Position numbers and translations under genes: made by a program. Positions 33,386 through 45,217 of a DNA stretch of 64,000 bases are shown piece by piece (positions within the stretch are counted from its first letter, which is position 1; each line of letters starts with the position of its first letter). The stretch comes from Dromiciops gliroides (lineage: Eukaryota > Chordata > Mammalia > Microbiotheria > Microbiotheriidae): assembly GCF_019393635.1 (NCBI RefSeq), contig NC_057861.1, forward strand, positions 720,228,232 to 720,292,231, read 5' to 3'. Under the pieces are notes generated by a model that had not been told where the DNA came from, did not search any database, and was given only the letters and a program-made list of their open reading frames with translations.

Positions 33386-34870
33386 CTATTATTAAACATA
33401 TTGATATCATGGCTTTTTGTTGTTTGTTACTTTCCCTTATCCTAGCTTCATTTATTTTGTGCAAAGGGTTTTTAGTTTCAGGGAAAAATTATTTTTTATT
33501 TTATGAATTTCTCTCCTCCTTGTTTAGTGTAAAAGTTTATACCTCACAACCATCACCACCTACTGCCACCCCAGCTTTAACTGTGAAAGGGATTTGATTA
33601 TATTTAGAATATTCTGTTAAAGATTTTGAATTATATGTGCAGGGATCCATTTATAGAGATAGAGAAAGAAAAAACTCCTCACCTATATCACTGAAAGAAT
33701 ATGCTCAATAACCAAGCAACTCTCCATGGATTTTTCCCAAAGTGATAATATCTCCTCTTTTCACTGTCATTGCTACAGCTTCAAAAAGGCATGAAGAATA
33801 CAATTCCTTCAAACTTTCTTTAGTGGGGATAGGCCCAGAATCTGTATTGTCTCATTACAGTTACATTAGGGACAACCTAGCATACAATTCCTGTGATCTT
33901 CACCTTGATGGATACTCTCTGAGTTGATTTACATAATACTCATCACCTTGGGGTACCAAACAAGTCAAATAAACTCTCAGGGAGCAACATAAATTGAATT
34001 AGGACCAAAGATATAAAATCACCACTAAGAGATACATTACTATGCCAAACCTAACATTTGCTACTTGGAATCAGAACATTTTGCCTATCCAGAGCACCAG
34101 TGGTCTGTTTTCAGGTGCCCAGGAACTCTCTGGTGCGGCTGCTGTCCTGGGGGAAGGAGAATGTCTCATTTACATGTGTTCAAACAAGCGGCAGATAACC
34201 CAGCATGTGGGTATGTTTGCATCACAGGTGCAATCAGTTTGGAAATATTGATTGATTCCCTGGACCTTGATAACATCAATTCTGTAGCCCTGGATAAACT
34301 AGAATAATGATAACTACTGACTGCCACTTTCTCTGCAGAATACAGCTCCAGATAGATTCCCTTTGTATAGCATCAAGCCAAATAAATCTCTATGCGAGGC
34401 ATAGGAAATACTCATAGGAAGATGAACCATCTTGAATGACTCAAAATAACGATAGCAGTTTATTTAAATCCACAGATAGCCTGCTTCCTTGGCTTACCCA
34501 GCTCCTATCGGGATACATTCATGCTTAAGGTTGATGTTAGTAGATCAAGAAAGTGGGCAGTAACCCATTACTGCCATTTTCTCTGCTACAAGATCTTAAA
34601 AAAAAGTATGCACATTGGTCTAAAAATAAGCTAAATAAAAAAAAAAAGAAAGCATGACTACAGTCCATTGTCTTCTTGGATTACTATTTGTTTCTCTTTT
34701 CTTGGGTATCCATGGTCAAATATAGTAGACAAATATAGCATTAGAATTTGGTTCCCACCAAACTTCTCTCATGTGTTCCTACTTGAAATTTTGAACTGAT
34801 AATCTGAAGAAAGACAACACTTTAAATTTGCTAGAGATCTCTAGTCTTCTTCCCTTAACAGATTTTAAAA
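33386..34870. other. Unclassified repeat-like DNA
   Basis: A region around 33690-34600 has slightly higher complexity and GC than its flanks and several short plus-strand open frames (34042-34251 the longest), none with recognisable homology. The phrase ACTGCCACTTTCTCTGC at 34321 recurs as ACTGCCATTTTCTCTGC near 34569. It may be a decayed LTR element or unique DNA. Confidence 0.35.
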
Positions 34871-34884
34871 CAGTTTATGTGAAC

Positions 34885-35040
34885 ATAGAACTTGTTTTCA
34901 AGTCAGGAAAGTCAGGGACCTTTGAATCATGTTAACTGTGTGGTCCTGACCAAGTCATTTGCCCTTACAGGCTTTAAGTTACCCTCAATGACTCTAAGTT
35001 GTAGAGAAGGGTCCAGTTCACATTGGTAGAGGTAGAGGTA
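34885..35040 (+). mobile_element. CORE-SINE (Mar1-like)
   Basis: TAACTGTGTGGTCCTGACCA and TCTAAGTTGTAGAGAAGG with CATTGGTAGAGG match a marsupial Mar1-type body that ends in a different tail from WSINE1. Confidence 0.7.
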
Positions 35041-35069
35041 TTTTCTATCATAAAAGCATAATTATTTAT

Positions 35070-35845
35070 TGAATGTTGGAGGGAATATGGGAGAACTGGG
35101 CCACTAATCCACTGTTGGTGAATGTGTGAACATGTCCAAACATTCTGGAGAGCAATTTGGAATTATGTCAAAGGGCTATATGACTGTGCATACAATTTGA
35201 TCCAGCAATACCACTGCTAGGTTTATATCCCAAAGACAGGGCAAAAGAGGAAAATACCTATTTGTACAAAAATTATTTCTAGTAACTCTTTTTGTGACGG
35301 CTAAGAATCAGAAATCAAAGGAATGCCCATCAATTGGGGAATGGCTATGCAAGTTGTTGTGATAGAATATTATTATGCTATAGGAAATGAGAAACAGAAC
35401 AATTTTAGAAAGGCCTGGAAAGACATATGAACTGAGATATAATGAAGTGAACATTACCAGAAAACATTTTACAATTACAGCGATATTGTTTGATGAAGGA
35501 CTTTGAATGATTTAACTAGTATAAACAATACAATCATCCATTCCAATCACAAAGAACTAATGATAAAGCATACTATCCACTTCCAAAGAAAGATTTGATA
35601 TTGATTGAACACAGACTGAAGCATGCTACTTTTCACTTTCACTTTTTTCTTTTACTCAAGGTTTCTAATACAAAATGATGGATATGATAATGTTTTGCAT
35701 AATTGCACATGTATAACCTATATATAATTGCTTACTGCATCAGGGGAGAGGGGAGGGAGGGAAGGAGGTTTAGAATTTGAAACTGAAACTTTAAATAAAA
35801 ATTTTTATCATTATAAAAATTAAATTAAATTTAAAAAAAATAGAA
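35070..35845 (+). mobile_element. L1 ORF2 C-terminus and 3' UTR (copy E)
   Basis: The blocks TTGGAGGGAATATGGGAGAA, TTGATCCAGCAATACCACTG and CCCATCAATTGGGGAATGGC are followed by the 3' UTR (GTATAACCTATATATAATTG, a G-rich AGGGGAGGGAGGG tract) and an A-rich end. It is 5'-truncated and frames are broken. Confidence 0.88.
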
Positions 35846-36396
35846 CATCATTATACTGGTAAGTACAAAAGTGAAACAAACAACCAAATAATAATGACAA
35901 CAGACAAAAGAAAGTACCTAGGTGCCTGACCTTGATAAAGTCATCAACTGGAGATTAATTATATGTTTGAGTAATGAAAGAAGTGGGGGCTGCAATTGTT
36001 GAGTTATTGAAAGATCATGAAGAATCAGAAAGGTTCAATAGAGCTAGAAATGGGCAAACAGTCCAAGTTCAGAGACAGTGAGACATAAGAGATAAAGACA
36101 GAGAGAAATATTATACTTTATACAATAATAAGCTAAGGTATTTGTTTTTAATTATTAGTAAAATTCCCTATTAAAGAAATGATTAATGATGATTAAGGAA
36201 ATACTGAATATATAATCAGCATGGCTTCATCAGTAATAAGTGACGTCATAGTCACCATATTTTCTTTCTTATTAGGTTTATAAAACTAGCAAAGCACAGG
36301 AACTACACAGTTTACCTGGAATTTAACAAGACATTTAATGAATTATCTCAGTCTGTTGTTGAGGAAAAAATATTTAGGGAGAAATAAACATGGTAC
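35846..36396. other. Unclassified intergenic DNA
   Basis: A-rich DNA after the L1 tail. No gene or nameable repeat. Confidence 0.4.
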
Positions 36397-36409
36397 AAAT
36401 ATAATTCTT

Positions 36410-36555
36410 TTTGGGGTGGGGGGTGAGGCAATTGGGCTTAAGTGACTTGCCCAGGGTCACACAGCTAGTGTTTCAATTGTCTGAGGCTGTATCTGAATTC
36501 AGGTCCTCCTGAATGCAGTGCTGGTGCTTTAACCACTGCGCCACCTAGCTACCCC
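36410..36555 (-). mobile_element. WSINE1-type SINE, antisense
   Basis: Reversed SINE ending GCCACCTAGCTACCCC. TSD AAATATAATTCTT/AAATGTAATTCTT (36397-36409, 36556-36568; one mismatch). Confidence 0.95.
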
Positions 36556-36639
36556 AAATGTAATTCTTAAAATCCTGAATTAGTTGAATGACAAGTATCA
36601 AAGGCTCTTTGAGGCTGGGATTGTCTATGTTTTTTATTT

Positions 36640-36800
36640 TTCCATTATTCAACATGATTCCTGGGATAGAATAAGTTATTAAATTCTTGTGAATGAATGA
36701 ATTTGTAAATGAGGAAACTGAATCACAGATTGGGTAAATGACCTTCCCATGGTCATATAGCTACTGGGTCACTCAAGCAGGTTCTGAATTCAGTTCCTTG
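36640..36800 (-). mobile_element. MIR/CORE-SINE, antisense, old
   Basis: TAAATGAGGAAACTGAATCA, CCATGGTCATATAGCTACTG and TCTGAATTCAGTTCCTTG follow the reversed MIR order. Confidence 0.7.
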
Positions 36801-36989
36801 TGTCATTGATTCCCATTCTCCATCAACTTAATATAACATTTTTCGCATCATTGCTCTTTATTCTGCATTTCAGTAAGGAAAACAAACAAACAACTACTGG
36901 CTGGGCACTAAACTTGACATTTTGCTCCGCCCTTCATTGATTTCATATGGGCATGGTATGTAGTCTCTCCTCAATTTTGCTTCTGGAAT

Positions 36990-37215
36990 TCTTGGCTCCA
37001 TTCAATGCTAATTTCAGGTGCCACCTTCTATCAGAATCTATCCCTTATTCCTCCTTCTCCCTAACCCATCCCAGTGGTTTTGGTCTTTCAGTCTTCAAAT
37101 TATTTTTCATTTATTAATCTCTCTACTTCTTAATCCATAGAAGGTAAGCTCATAAAGGGCAGGGGTTATTTTTTATTTTGTTTTTTGTATCACTAGACTA
37201 TTGTGGAGGGGTTTC
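36990..37215 (+). mobile_element. L2 LINE 3' end
   Basis: AGGTGCCACCTTCTATCAGA and GTAAGCTCATAAAGGGCAGG are L2 3' hallmarks. Confidence 0.7.
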
Positions 37216-37833
37216 AGCGTAATTACTTAATGTGTCCTTCTTGGATTGAACCGCTTTAACACCTGCCACCCCGTTGACCCCACTTTCTCACAGCTTCTTC
37301 ACCTTCAATCTTTTATTCGTCTCCAAAAGGAGATTGAAGTTAGTTTTCATTTTCATGAGAGTGATGCACTGAGTCAACAAAGGGATTGAACTGAAAATTG
37401 GACCTCAATATGAGGAACAGAGAAAGGCAATCAAAATGTTCCCCTGAAATATGCTGAGTATGCAGTCTGCCTCCACTCTTAAAACAGTACTGCCCTCACT
37501 TGGCTTAAGTGCCCTGGTCTTCCTCTTAAGGAGTTTTTTAATAGTTATTTTAGCAATCCTGCTGAATCCCTTCTTATGAAAAACTAGAAAGGTAGCAATC
37601 TGTATTATTACTCATTCTTCTTCACCAGGGAGATGATTTAGCACATAAGGATAGGTATATGAATAGAGTCTATTGTGTGGCATATAAAAAATGTGATTTT
37701 CATGTTATTTTCTGATTTTCAGCTGCTATCAATGCAACTGGATTTCCAAATCTCAAATAGGAATAAGCATAAATGCCTGGATCCAGTACTTAGGCCCCAA
37801 CAATAATTGCATGCCAACAACACAAAACAAGTC
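37216..37833. other. Unclassified intergenic DNA
   Basis: Nothing gene-like or repeat-like could be identified. Confidence 0.4.
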
Positions 37834-37839
37834 TGTCTG

Positions 37840-37897
<58 letters not shown>
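37834..37897. repeat. (CTAT)n tetranucleotide microsatellite
   Basis: About 14-15 nearly perfect CTAT units. Confidence 0.95.
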
Positions 37898-38339
37898 ATC
37901 TATATGTCTATCAATTATCACTGAGAAACTCAATAATTTTGTATTCCAATTTGAAGGCAGCTCTAGTTGTGGAAAGTTTTTGATTTTCATTGATCTTGTA
38001 TCCACATCTGTTACTTTCACCCACTTTTCCTGTTTCTCCCCCCTTGAGGGCAGTAGCAAGGAAATAAATAGTACCTACTGTACTGAAAGTGTAATGACAA
38101 AAAAAAGGCTTGAGCCTTTGACTGCGCAAATATTATTTTTCAATTATCCAGTTGACACAATGGGTAGAGGTAAACAACCCAAGTAATTCATTTCCTGGAT
38201 AAATTTTAATTTAGGCACTGATCAAATCTAATTGATAATTGTTATTTTCCACTCCTTCTGTGTGCTGTGACAACACAACATACTACAAGATAATTAGATA
38301 CTACACTTTTGCTCTAGAGTAAATGATAGCAAACAAACT
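37898..38339. other. Unclassified intergenic DNA
   Basis: The two overlapping small open frames on opposite strands (37911-38129 and 37980-38186) have no recognisable homology. Confidence 0.4.
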
Positions 38340-40080
38340 ATGAATGTATATGATTCTTTTCTTCAATATTCCACTGAGGGTTGCCCATCTACCAAGATCT
38401 CACTTCCATCAATTGCTTTTTCTACCTCTTTTTCCTATCTTTTCCCCCAGGAAACAGGATTTTTTGTATTCTTAATAGATTTTTTTTTTTCCTCTTCCAC
38501 CTTCTCTTTAAACCTATATCTTTGTACCCTTTTCACAAACAAATTATTAGTAGCATCTAAATACATTTATCTCTGTTTCCTCTCCTCTCATATATTTCTT
38601 AACTCCTTGGTAATGTGGCTTCCACCCTATCATTCAACTGATATCAACTGATACTTTCCTGTCCATGGTTAGCATAAAGTCTTAGTTACCAATAATTATT
38701 CTCTTCTCAACTGTAATCATTGACTTCTCTGCAATATCTGATAATTTTTAATCTCCTTATCTTTCAAATTTTCCACCACCCCCGTTGCCCTACACGGGGT
38801 TGTACCTTTTACTAGATTTTCTTCATAGTTGCAACATTTTTTACCTCAGTCTACTTTTTCTGTCATCATGTGTGTCCTGCCTCCTTTTTTTGTGTACATC
38901 TACATTCCTGGTCTAGATCCTTTTCTCCTCTTTTTTATCATACATTTGCACTTTGTGATCTCACTATCGTTCCATGTGTCAAGGAAACAGCTTTGTGCCA
39001 ATGCCCTCTATATCTCAGTACAAGGTCTTATTCATATATAGAAAAGGATATATTTCTAGCTCTATAATTTCTATCTAATCTACCTATCTATCATATCTCA
39101 TCATTTATCTATCTATGATGCCTAAAAGATATCTGGTTGGATAAATAGATAGATGGATGGATGGATAGATCCAGATCCAGGATCCTACAATAGATACATA
39201 ATGTCTCTGTGTACATGTACAAACATATATATGTTTATAATAGGTATTTTTGGTCATCTTCAACTCATTATTTTCACATTAAATTGAAAAGTTGGACTAG
39301 GTGATTTAGAAGCTTTATTATAGCTAAAATTTTATGATTCTAGTTTGAAAATAGAACTCGTATTTTTCTCCTAATCCCACATCTTCTGTTAACTTCGCTC
39401 TATAAGTGGACAACTATCTCTCATTCATCCAGGCTCAAAACCTTAGAGATAGTACAACTCTTTTCTCTTTGTAATTCCCATATTCAATCATCTGTAAAAT
39501 CTTACTGATTATAACTCCACAATATTTCGTGTATCTGACCTTTCCTCTCCAATCATAGGACCACTACCCTAGTTCAAGACATTAGCTTTATTCTGCATGA
39601 TTGCAACAAGCTCCTAATTCTTTCCTCTGCCTCTAGTCTTTCTCTTCTCCAATCTAAAGTGAGATTTCTAAAACCCAGGTGTGACAGTGTTACTCCCTAC
39701 TCAAGAAGCTCTAATAATTCTGTACTACTCTAGTTCAAAAATCTGAACTACTCTATTTGACATTTAACACCCTTTACAAAGTAATTTCAGCCTACCGTTT
39801 TAAGATTTATTGTCTCTAATTCCCTGCCTCATGCTCTGTTTTTAAGGCAAATTAGGGCTGCATGCTCTTCCAATAGAGGGCAGTAAATCTCCCATCTTTA
39901 TATCTTTACTCAGACTGTTCAGCATTCAGAGAATATATTATCTATCCTTTTATCATCACCTTACAGAATCACTAGATCCCTTTAAGGCTAAATTCAAATG
40001 CTGCTTTCTTATAAGAGGCCTATCCTATCTTCCAGTTACTATTAGGTCACTCCTCATAAATTGTTTTTTTTATGTCATCA
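38340..40080 (+). mobile_element. L2 LINE, decayed ORF2 and 3' part
   Basis: The clearest part is 39360-40060. It has the CTCATTCATCCAGGCTCAAA, TAAAGTGAGATTTCTAAAAC, CCCTACTCAAGAAGCTCTAA and AGGCTAAATTCAAATGCTGC blocks, in L2 order. The left part (38340-39060), with ATCATTGACTTCTCTGCAAT and TCTTCAACTC-like pyrimidine-rich blocks, is probably more of the same element. A TCTA microsatellite near 39075-39170 interrupts it. Confidence 0.65.
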
Positions 40081-40084
40081 ATTT

Positions 40085-40297
40085 ATTTCTTTCAACTTTT
40101 TATCACCTCATGGATCATACTAACTTTGGTGTTTTATGGTCAAAGAAAAAGTAATGATTTGCCTTTTCCTTCTTCAGGGAAAGAGGTTAGATGACTTTCC
40201 CAGGCTCACATGGCTGGTAATGTTCTGAGGCTGGATTTGAACTCATGCCTTGCTGATTTCAGGTTCACCACTCTATCCACTAGGCCATCTAGCTCCT
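40085..40297 (-). mobile_element. SINE with RTE-like tail, antisense, diverged
   Basis: ATGATTTGCCTTTTCCTTCT (tail) is followed by GGATTTGAACTCATGCCTTG and TCTATCCACTAGGCCATCTA (head), the same layout as at 29667 and 42706. Confidence 0.7.
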
Positions 40298-42584
40298 GCA
40301 CCTTTTTCTTTCCTTTATAAATAGTCTTTAATGTGCTTTTCAGTGTAGTACAATGGTTATATTGCAATAGAACTTGAGCTTTCAGTTTGGTGCCATCTTA
40401 TTTTTGATATCTCTCAGTGCTCAGAAGAAAACAAGCACTTGAGGCACATAAGGAAAGAATAATAATGACTGCCATGGGATTTAGGATGAACCATCTTGGT
40501 CAAAGGACACACCCTCTTATGCACAGCTACATTTGACTAGGACTGGCTGCCCCTTTCACAACCCCAACTCTGATATGTCTTTTGTGCCAGAATCCCTACT
40601 TACTTCTATTGGGACTATCAACCAATCTGAATCATGTGCCACAGCAGTCACCTTAATTAGTATTGATGTGCTTCTGTCATGGGGTTGTTAAGACAGCTAG
40701 CTTGCACTGAACCCTGATGACCGGTTTTTGATATTGTCCATTTGTTTTGTTCCACAGGGAAATAGACAATGTCTGAGGCACAGGAGGGCATATGGCTCAT
40801 TACAGTGTGTACTATTTGCTTGACAACCTGCTCAGGCAAAGAACAATTTCCCAAGCTTGGTCAGCAGTTGTCCATCTGCTGCTGTACATGGCTGTGTCTT
40901 TCTAAGGACCCCAAACATCTGAGAAAGTGAGACATATAGTCCTTAAGCCTAACTATGCAATTTTGCTGTTATATATGATTCGGCCCATGATTTATAGAAA
41001 ATTAGAATATTCAGTTTAAAAAGATTTTTTTTTTCCATTAAAAGATGGGAGCAGGAGGAAGTGAGGTGAGGGTTTTCCAGCCCTTTTAATATGTTGTAGT
41101 TTTTGGAATGCAAGTAAAATAAGAATCCTTGAGGATAGAATACATTAATTTTTCTTTTCTATCACCAGGTCACCAACCAGTATCATGCAGAAAATAGGTT
41201 CTCAGTTGTATCTTGTTGAATCGAATTGAATAGAAAGAAGTTTTCTGGACTAGGTATTCAAATATGTCTTTTCTAGTTCTGGTTCTAGTATATTACCTGA
41301 CCTTTCAAAAAAATCACTTCCCCACTACGTACTGCCCTTTCCTCATTTGCAAAGAGGTCCTGAAGATCATTGAGGGGCCCTTCAAATTCAAAGGTTCTGT
41401 GATTGCTAGAATTCTTTTTGCAAGCATTTATTCCCTTCCTTTCCTTTTAAAGTGATATGTACATCATCTCTTCACTAAAATAGATAATTTTTTTTCTGTA
41501 ACAGAGTAGAATGGCAACCAGATATTCATTTCTCTGTAACATTAGAAGTTTATGTCACATAGAAAAATACCAAACCATGGAACAAGTACCCATGCTATAT
41601 GTTTCTTATCTTATCGAGTGATGGCTGTAATTCATTGAAATGTATGGCAAGCCTTACATGACAGTTGTTTTCAAAAGATATAATTTTTTGTAAATGCTAT
41701 GATTAACCCAGACATTAACCTTCTATAACATGGGCAGCTCCCCAGGGGAACCAAATGTACTTAGAGTTCAGAGAAAGAGGATCTTTTGAATGCAACATGT
41801 ATTAATAAATTGATGACTGCACAGGAAATCTGAGATCATATATTCCCAGAACACCACCTACAAAGAAGGGAAACTAGGGCTCAGATAAATCAGGCGATAT
41901 TTCCCAGACATACAATCATCCAAATCACAGAACTAGTCACTCCACATGGCTTTATTAAGCACCTCCTTTGTGTCTAACAGTGTGGTAGCACTGTAGCTAT
42001 GAAAAAATACTGTTCCTTTCCTAAAGAGACTTCTTTTGGGGGGAAAACAACATATGCATGTAAAATACACAAAATATGTAAAAATACACAGAAATTAAAT
42101 TTGTGGTTAAAGACTTGCATCTGGGTAGGAGGAAAAGGGCTCATGTAGGAAAACACTGTTAAGCTGAGCTTTCAAGTAAGATGGAATTCTAAAGGTTAGA
42201 GAAGGGAGTGGATTTCAGGCATTGAACCAGACTACAAAGTCATGGCAATGAATGGTGTTATGAGTATCAGAAAGCAGGCCAGTTTGGCTGGATTATATAC
42301 ATTCTGCAAAGAAGAGTAATATATTACAAACAGGAAATTAATACAACCAAGACAGAAGCTTGGTCTTCATACTCATGATCCTGATTCTTGATATGATGCA
42401 ACAAATTACCTCTCAATCATAAACATTGGTCAACTCTTGAAAATATTTTCTTAAATTAATGAATGTGATTGCACTTTATTTCTTTATTCATGAACAAATG
42501 GTCACTACATTGAGACAGAATTTTACCTCCAGTAAGTAACATATATTAGGTACTTAATAAATGCTAATTGACAGAATAACTATC
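40298..42584. other. Unclassified intergenic DNA
   Basis: 40320-40960 is relatively complex, low-repeat DNA without a convincing open frame. Around 41940-42230 lies an old dispersed repeat (TTTATTAAGCACCTCCTTTG, then AGCTGAGCTTTCAAGTAAGA) whose relatives also occur near 43460 and 46940. No gene. Confidence 0.4.
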
Positions 42585-43110
42585 CTAGTAGTGGTTGGTG
42601 TATGGGTGGAGCCCTGAGTCTGAACTCCAGGAGATCTCAATTTAAATCCAAACTTAGAAATTTACTAACAGTGTGAACCTGGGCAAGTCACTTAACCTAT
42701 ATCTCAGTTTTGTTGTTCACTCATTTAACTTAGGTTTGACTCTTCATGACCCTATTTTGGGGTTTTCTTGATGGAGATACTACAGTGGTTTGCCATTTAC
42801 TTCTCCAGCCATTTTACAGATAAGAACACTGAGGCCAACAGGGTTAAGTGACATGCCCATGGTCACACAGCTAATAAGGGTCTGAGGCTGGATTTGAACT
42901 CAGGAAGATGAATCTTCCTGATTTTAGGCCTGGCACTCAATCCCACTGTGCTACCTAGCTGCCCAGTATCAGTATGCTCAAAATTAAAAAGAAGGATAAA
43001 AATAGCATCTACCTCCAAATGTCGTGAGGATCAAGTGAAATATATTACAAAGATCCCAGGGACAGTTCTGGCACATAATGAGCACTTAATAAATGTGTGC
43101 TCCACCCCCA
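42585..43110 (+). mobile_element. CORE-SINE split by an RTE-tail SINE
   Basis: The first half (GAGTCTGAACTCCAGGAG, AGTGTGAACCTGGGCAAGTC, ending CTATATCTCAGTTTT) resumes after 42963 with AAATAGCATCTACCTCCAAA, GTCGTGAGGATCAAGTGAAA and GAGCACTTAATAAATGTG. The guest SINE therefore inserted into an older Mar1/MIR-type SINE. Confidence 0.78.
42706..42963 (-). mobile_element. SINE with RTE/BovB-like tail, antisense
   Basis: The best-preserved copy in the window. The plus strand shows TTGTTGTTCACTC, GACTCTTCATGACCCTATTT, CAGTGGTTTGCCATTTACTT, then CORE, then CTACCTAGCTGCCC (reversed tRNA-like head). Confidence 0.88.
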
Positions 43111-43239
43111 CCCCCACAGTAGTGCAAAACTGGTGTCCATTTTGTATAATCCTTAAAATTCTTTCATACATCTCCCCACCCACAATACACTATGGGAACA
43201 GAATAAAAAAAAATTAGAATTATTTATCATAGATGGGGT

Positions 43240-43450
43240 GCCACCTACTACCTGAAAAATTCCATTGATATTTCACAGTGTAAATCCTCCCTCCCACTTG
43301 GAATAACTTATTTTGAATATATTTTTCATTTATTTAACTGTGTTCTTACTGTGCCCCACCTCCCAAGAGAATGCAAGCTTCTTCAAAGCAGTAATGTTTC
43401 CATATTTTGTGGGTTTTTTCATATCTTCAGATCCAATCAGTCCTCCACTG
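43240..43450 (+). mobile_element. L2 LINE 3' end
   Basis: CTGTGCCCCACCTCCCAAGA and GAATGCAAGCTTCTTCAAAG are L2 3' blocks. Confidence 0.6.
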
Positions 43451-44074
43451 CTTACCATGTCAACAAAGATCTATCAAGCACACAGTGTATAGAAGATTAC
43501 TGTGCTAGATTTCTGGAGATACCAAGATAAAATTAGAACACTGCCTGCTCCCAAGGACGTTAACATTTGTTTAGGGGATATAACATGGTATTAACTGGAA
43601 CTTATTCTCATAGCAGCCCATAGGAGGAAAATTGTAAGTCTGATCAATTCCATTTTGAAGATATAAAAAGAGTGAGTTGCCCAAATTGAGTGGTTTGAGT
43701 GTATGTTTTTCTTTTTATCCTAGTATATAGCAGATCCTTTAATAAATGCTTCATTAGTCAAAGTGGATTTGTGCATGGATTATAGTTAGTGTAAGAGCCT
43801 AGAAAGATTTTGTTGTTGTTGTTGAATTAATGTGTAATTAAGAACTACACATTTTTGGTGAGCTGGGGTGTTCCCCCACTTTTACAAGTTGCAACATATT
43901 TTTAAGGGGAAATATTTTAATGCCTAGGAAAAAACAAATTATTTTGAAGGTCATCATAATCCATTAGTAATGCTAATATTTTTCATTCCTCCCTGATAAA
44001 AACCCATTTGTTAATAGACAGAATGCATCATTTCTTGGGATGGCACCCTGGTTAAATAAATAAATAAAGCTCAA
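43451..44074. other. DNA just downstream of the contactin gene
   Basis: Old repeat scraps lie near 43455-43600 (ATCTATCAAGCACACAGTGT) and an L2-like scrap near 43720. Immediately after the gene end, TTTAAATAAATAAATAAAGC is U/A-rich in the transcript sense. No gene. Confidence 0.45.
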
Positions 44075-44530
44075 ATGTAAACAAATAGCTTTTATTTTCT
44101 TTCCAAGCATATTAAGAATGTCACATTGAAGCAAATGGTATGGGGAAAATAAAAATCCACATCTCAGTTACTGTCTTTACACTCAATCCTGTATCATGTT
44201 ATCATGACTATCATCCCAAATGGGATCAGCCCAACCTATTTGTGGAGCTTTCTAAACACTCTTCATAACTATTTTAAGGTTCTCTAGTTACAACTCCATA
44301 GAACATTTTCAGCACTTTTGAAAAGCCAGCATTCACTTAGGGTGTTTCCACATTCAAGGTTGCTTAAAATCACTATATCAATGCATCACAGATATTTACA
44401 ACGGTATGAACAATGTCCAATTCAGTTCATTCCAAGGAAGTCTTTATCAAAAATGTTACTGTGACAACTGAAGTGTAGCCGATTGTATATATAGAACAAT
44501 CTGCTTTCAAAGTCCAAGATGGTTATGGTT
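44075..44530 (-). other. CNTN6: 3' UTR of the contactin gene
   Basis: This is repeat-free DNA directly after the stop in the last exon. It runs to an AATAAA at 44091-44096 (minus strand) with a U-rich element beyond, giving a 3' UTR of about 455 nt. Its freedom from transposons contrasts with the flanks. The boundary is inferred from the signal, not from transcripts. Confidence 0.6.
44091..44096 (-). terminator. Polyadenylation signal AATAAA
   Basis: Minus-strand AATAAAAGC-complement context, with TTTATTTATTTA-type U-rich DNA 15-30 bases beyond. It is the first canonical signal after the last contactin exon. Confidence 0.6.
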
Positions 44531-44640
44531 TCATTCAATCATTGAAGTGACACAGCTGTAAAACAGTCCAAAATCACAATGACAGCTGACAAGGAAATTG
44601 ACTCTAGGTTCTGAAATGTGCATTCCTCCAGAACTTAAGC
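44531..44640 (-). CDS. CNTN6: Contactin (CNTN6-like) last coding exon, GPI signal, frame apparently broken
   Basis: A strong acceptor (T-rich run then TTTTTTACAG) ends at 44641. Joined to the previous exon in phase 1 it reads SLSSGGMHISEPRVNF, matching the CNTN6 C-terminus as I remember it (SLSS-x-G, then EP). Contactins end in a hydrophobic GPI-anchor signal. That signal (LSAVIVILDCF) is present here, but one frame away, so the annotated frame runs on as LVSCHCDFGLFYSC and stops at 44531. The other frame stops at 44537. An extra base in about 44590-44600 would explain this: a genuine mutation, a sequencing error, or use of a second AG 7 nt downstream, which puts the hydrophobic tail in frame but loses the SLSSGG match. 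Exon identity is inferred from phase, splice site and similarity. Confidence 0.75.
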
Positions 44641-45057
44641 CTGTAAAAAATAAAAATAAATCAGAAGAAGTGATCACATTTGCTCAGTAAATATTCTTAA
44701 ATGAACGGATTTGTTAGTATGAATTCATTTTCTTTCAAATAATAATTTTCTTAATTTTATATATGATTATTGGGTTTCTTTGTGAACTATATCCTGTAAT
44801 ATTCTTTTTAAATACAAATAAAATGTCTTTTTTATTACTTAAACCTATGCATATCTATCATCTATCTATCTATCTATTCATATATCTATCAATTGAATAT
44901 ATTATCTAAGCATTCAATTTTTCAATGTATATTTCCCTCCATCCACCCAACTATAAATTTAAGTGTATATTTATTTAAAAAAATTCATTTTCTGGAGTTT
45001 TGTCATCCAAGTATGCCAAACAAAAAGACTGTTATCAATTATGTGTATTGGTCATCA

Positions 45058-45217
45058 TTTTTGTTTGTTTGTTTTTTGCTGGGCCAATTAGGGTTAAGTG
45101 ACTTGCCCTAGGGTCACAACTAGCTAGTAAATGTCAGGTTTCTGAGGCCAGATTTGAACTCAGGTCCTCCTGGAAGCCAGAGTCAGTGCTTTATCCACTG
45201 TGCCAGCTAGCTGCCCG
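45058..45217 (-). mobile_element. WSINE1-type SINE, antisense
   Basis: GTTTTTTGCTGGGCCAATTA, GGGTTAAGTGACTTGCCC and CCAGCTAGCTGCCC. TSD unclear. Confidence 0.9.

Noticed and set aside
34042-34307. Two overlapping plus-strand open frames with balanced composition
   Set aside because: No domain, homology or splice support was found. Kept only as part of an unclassified block.
37834-37897. Regular direct repeats that could suggest a CRISPR array
   Set aside because: They are a simple CTAT microsatellite without spacers, in a vertebrate genome.
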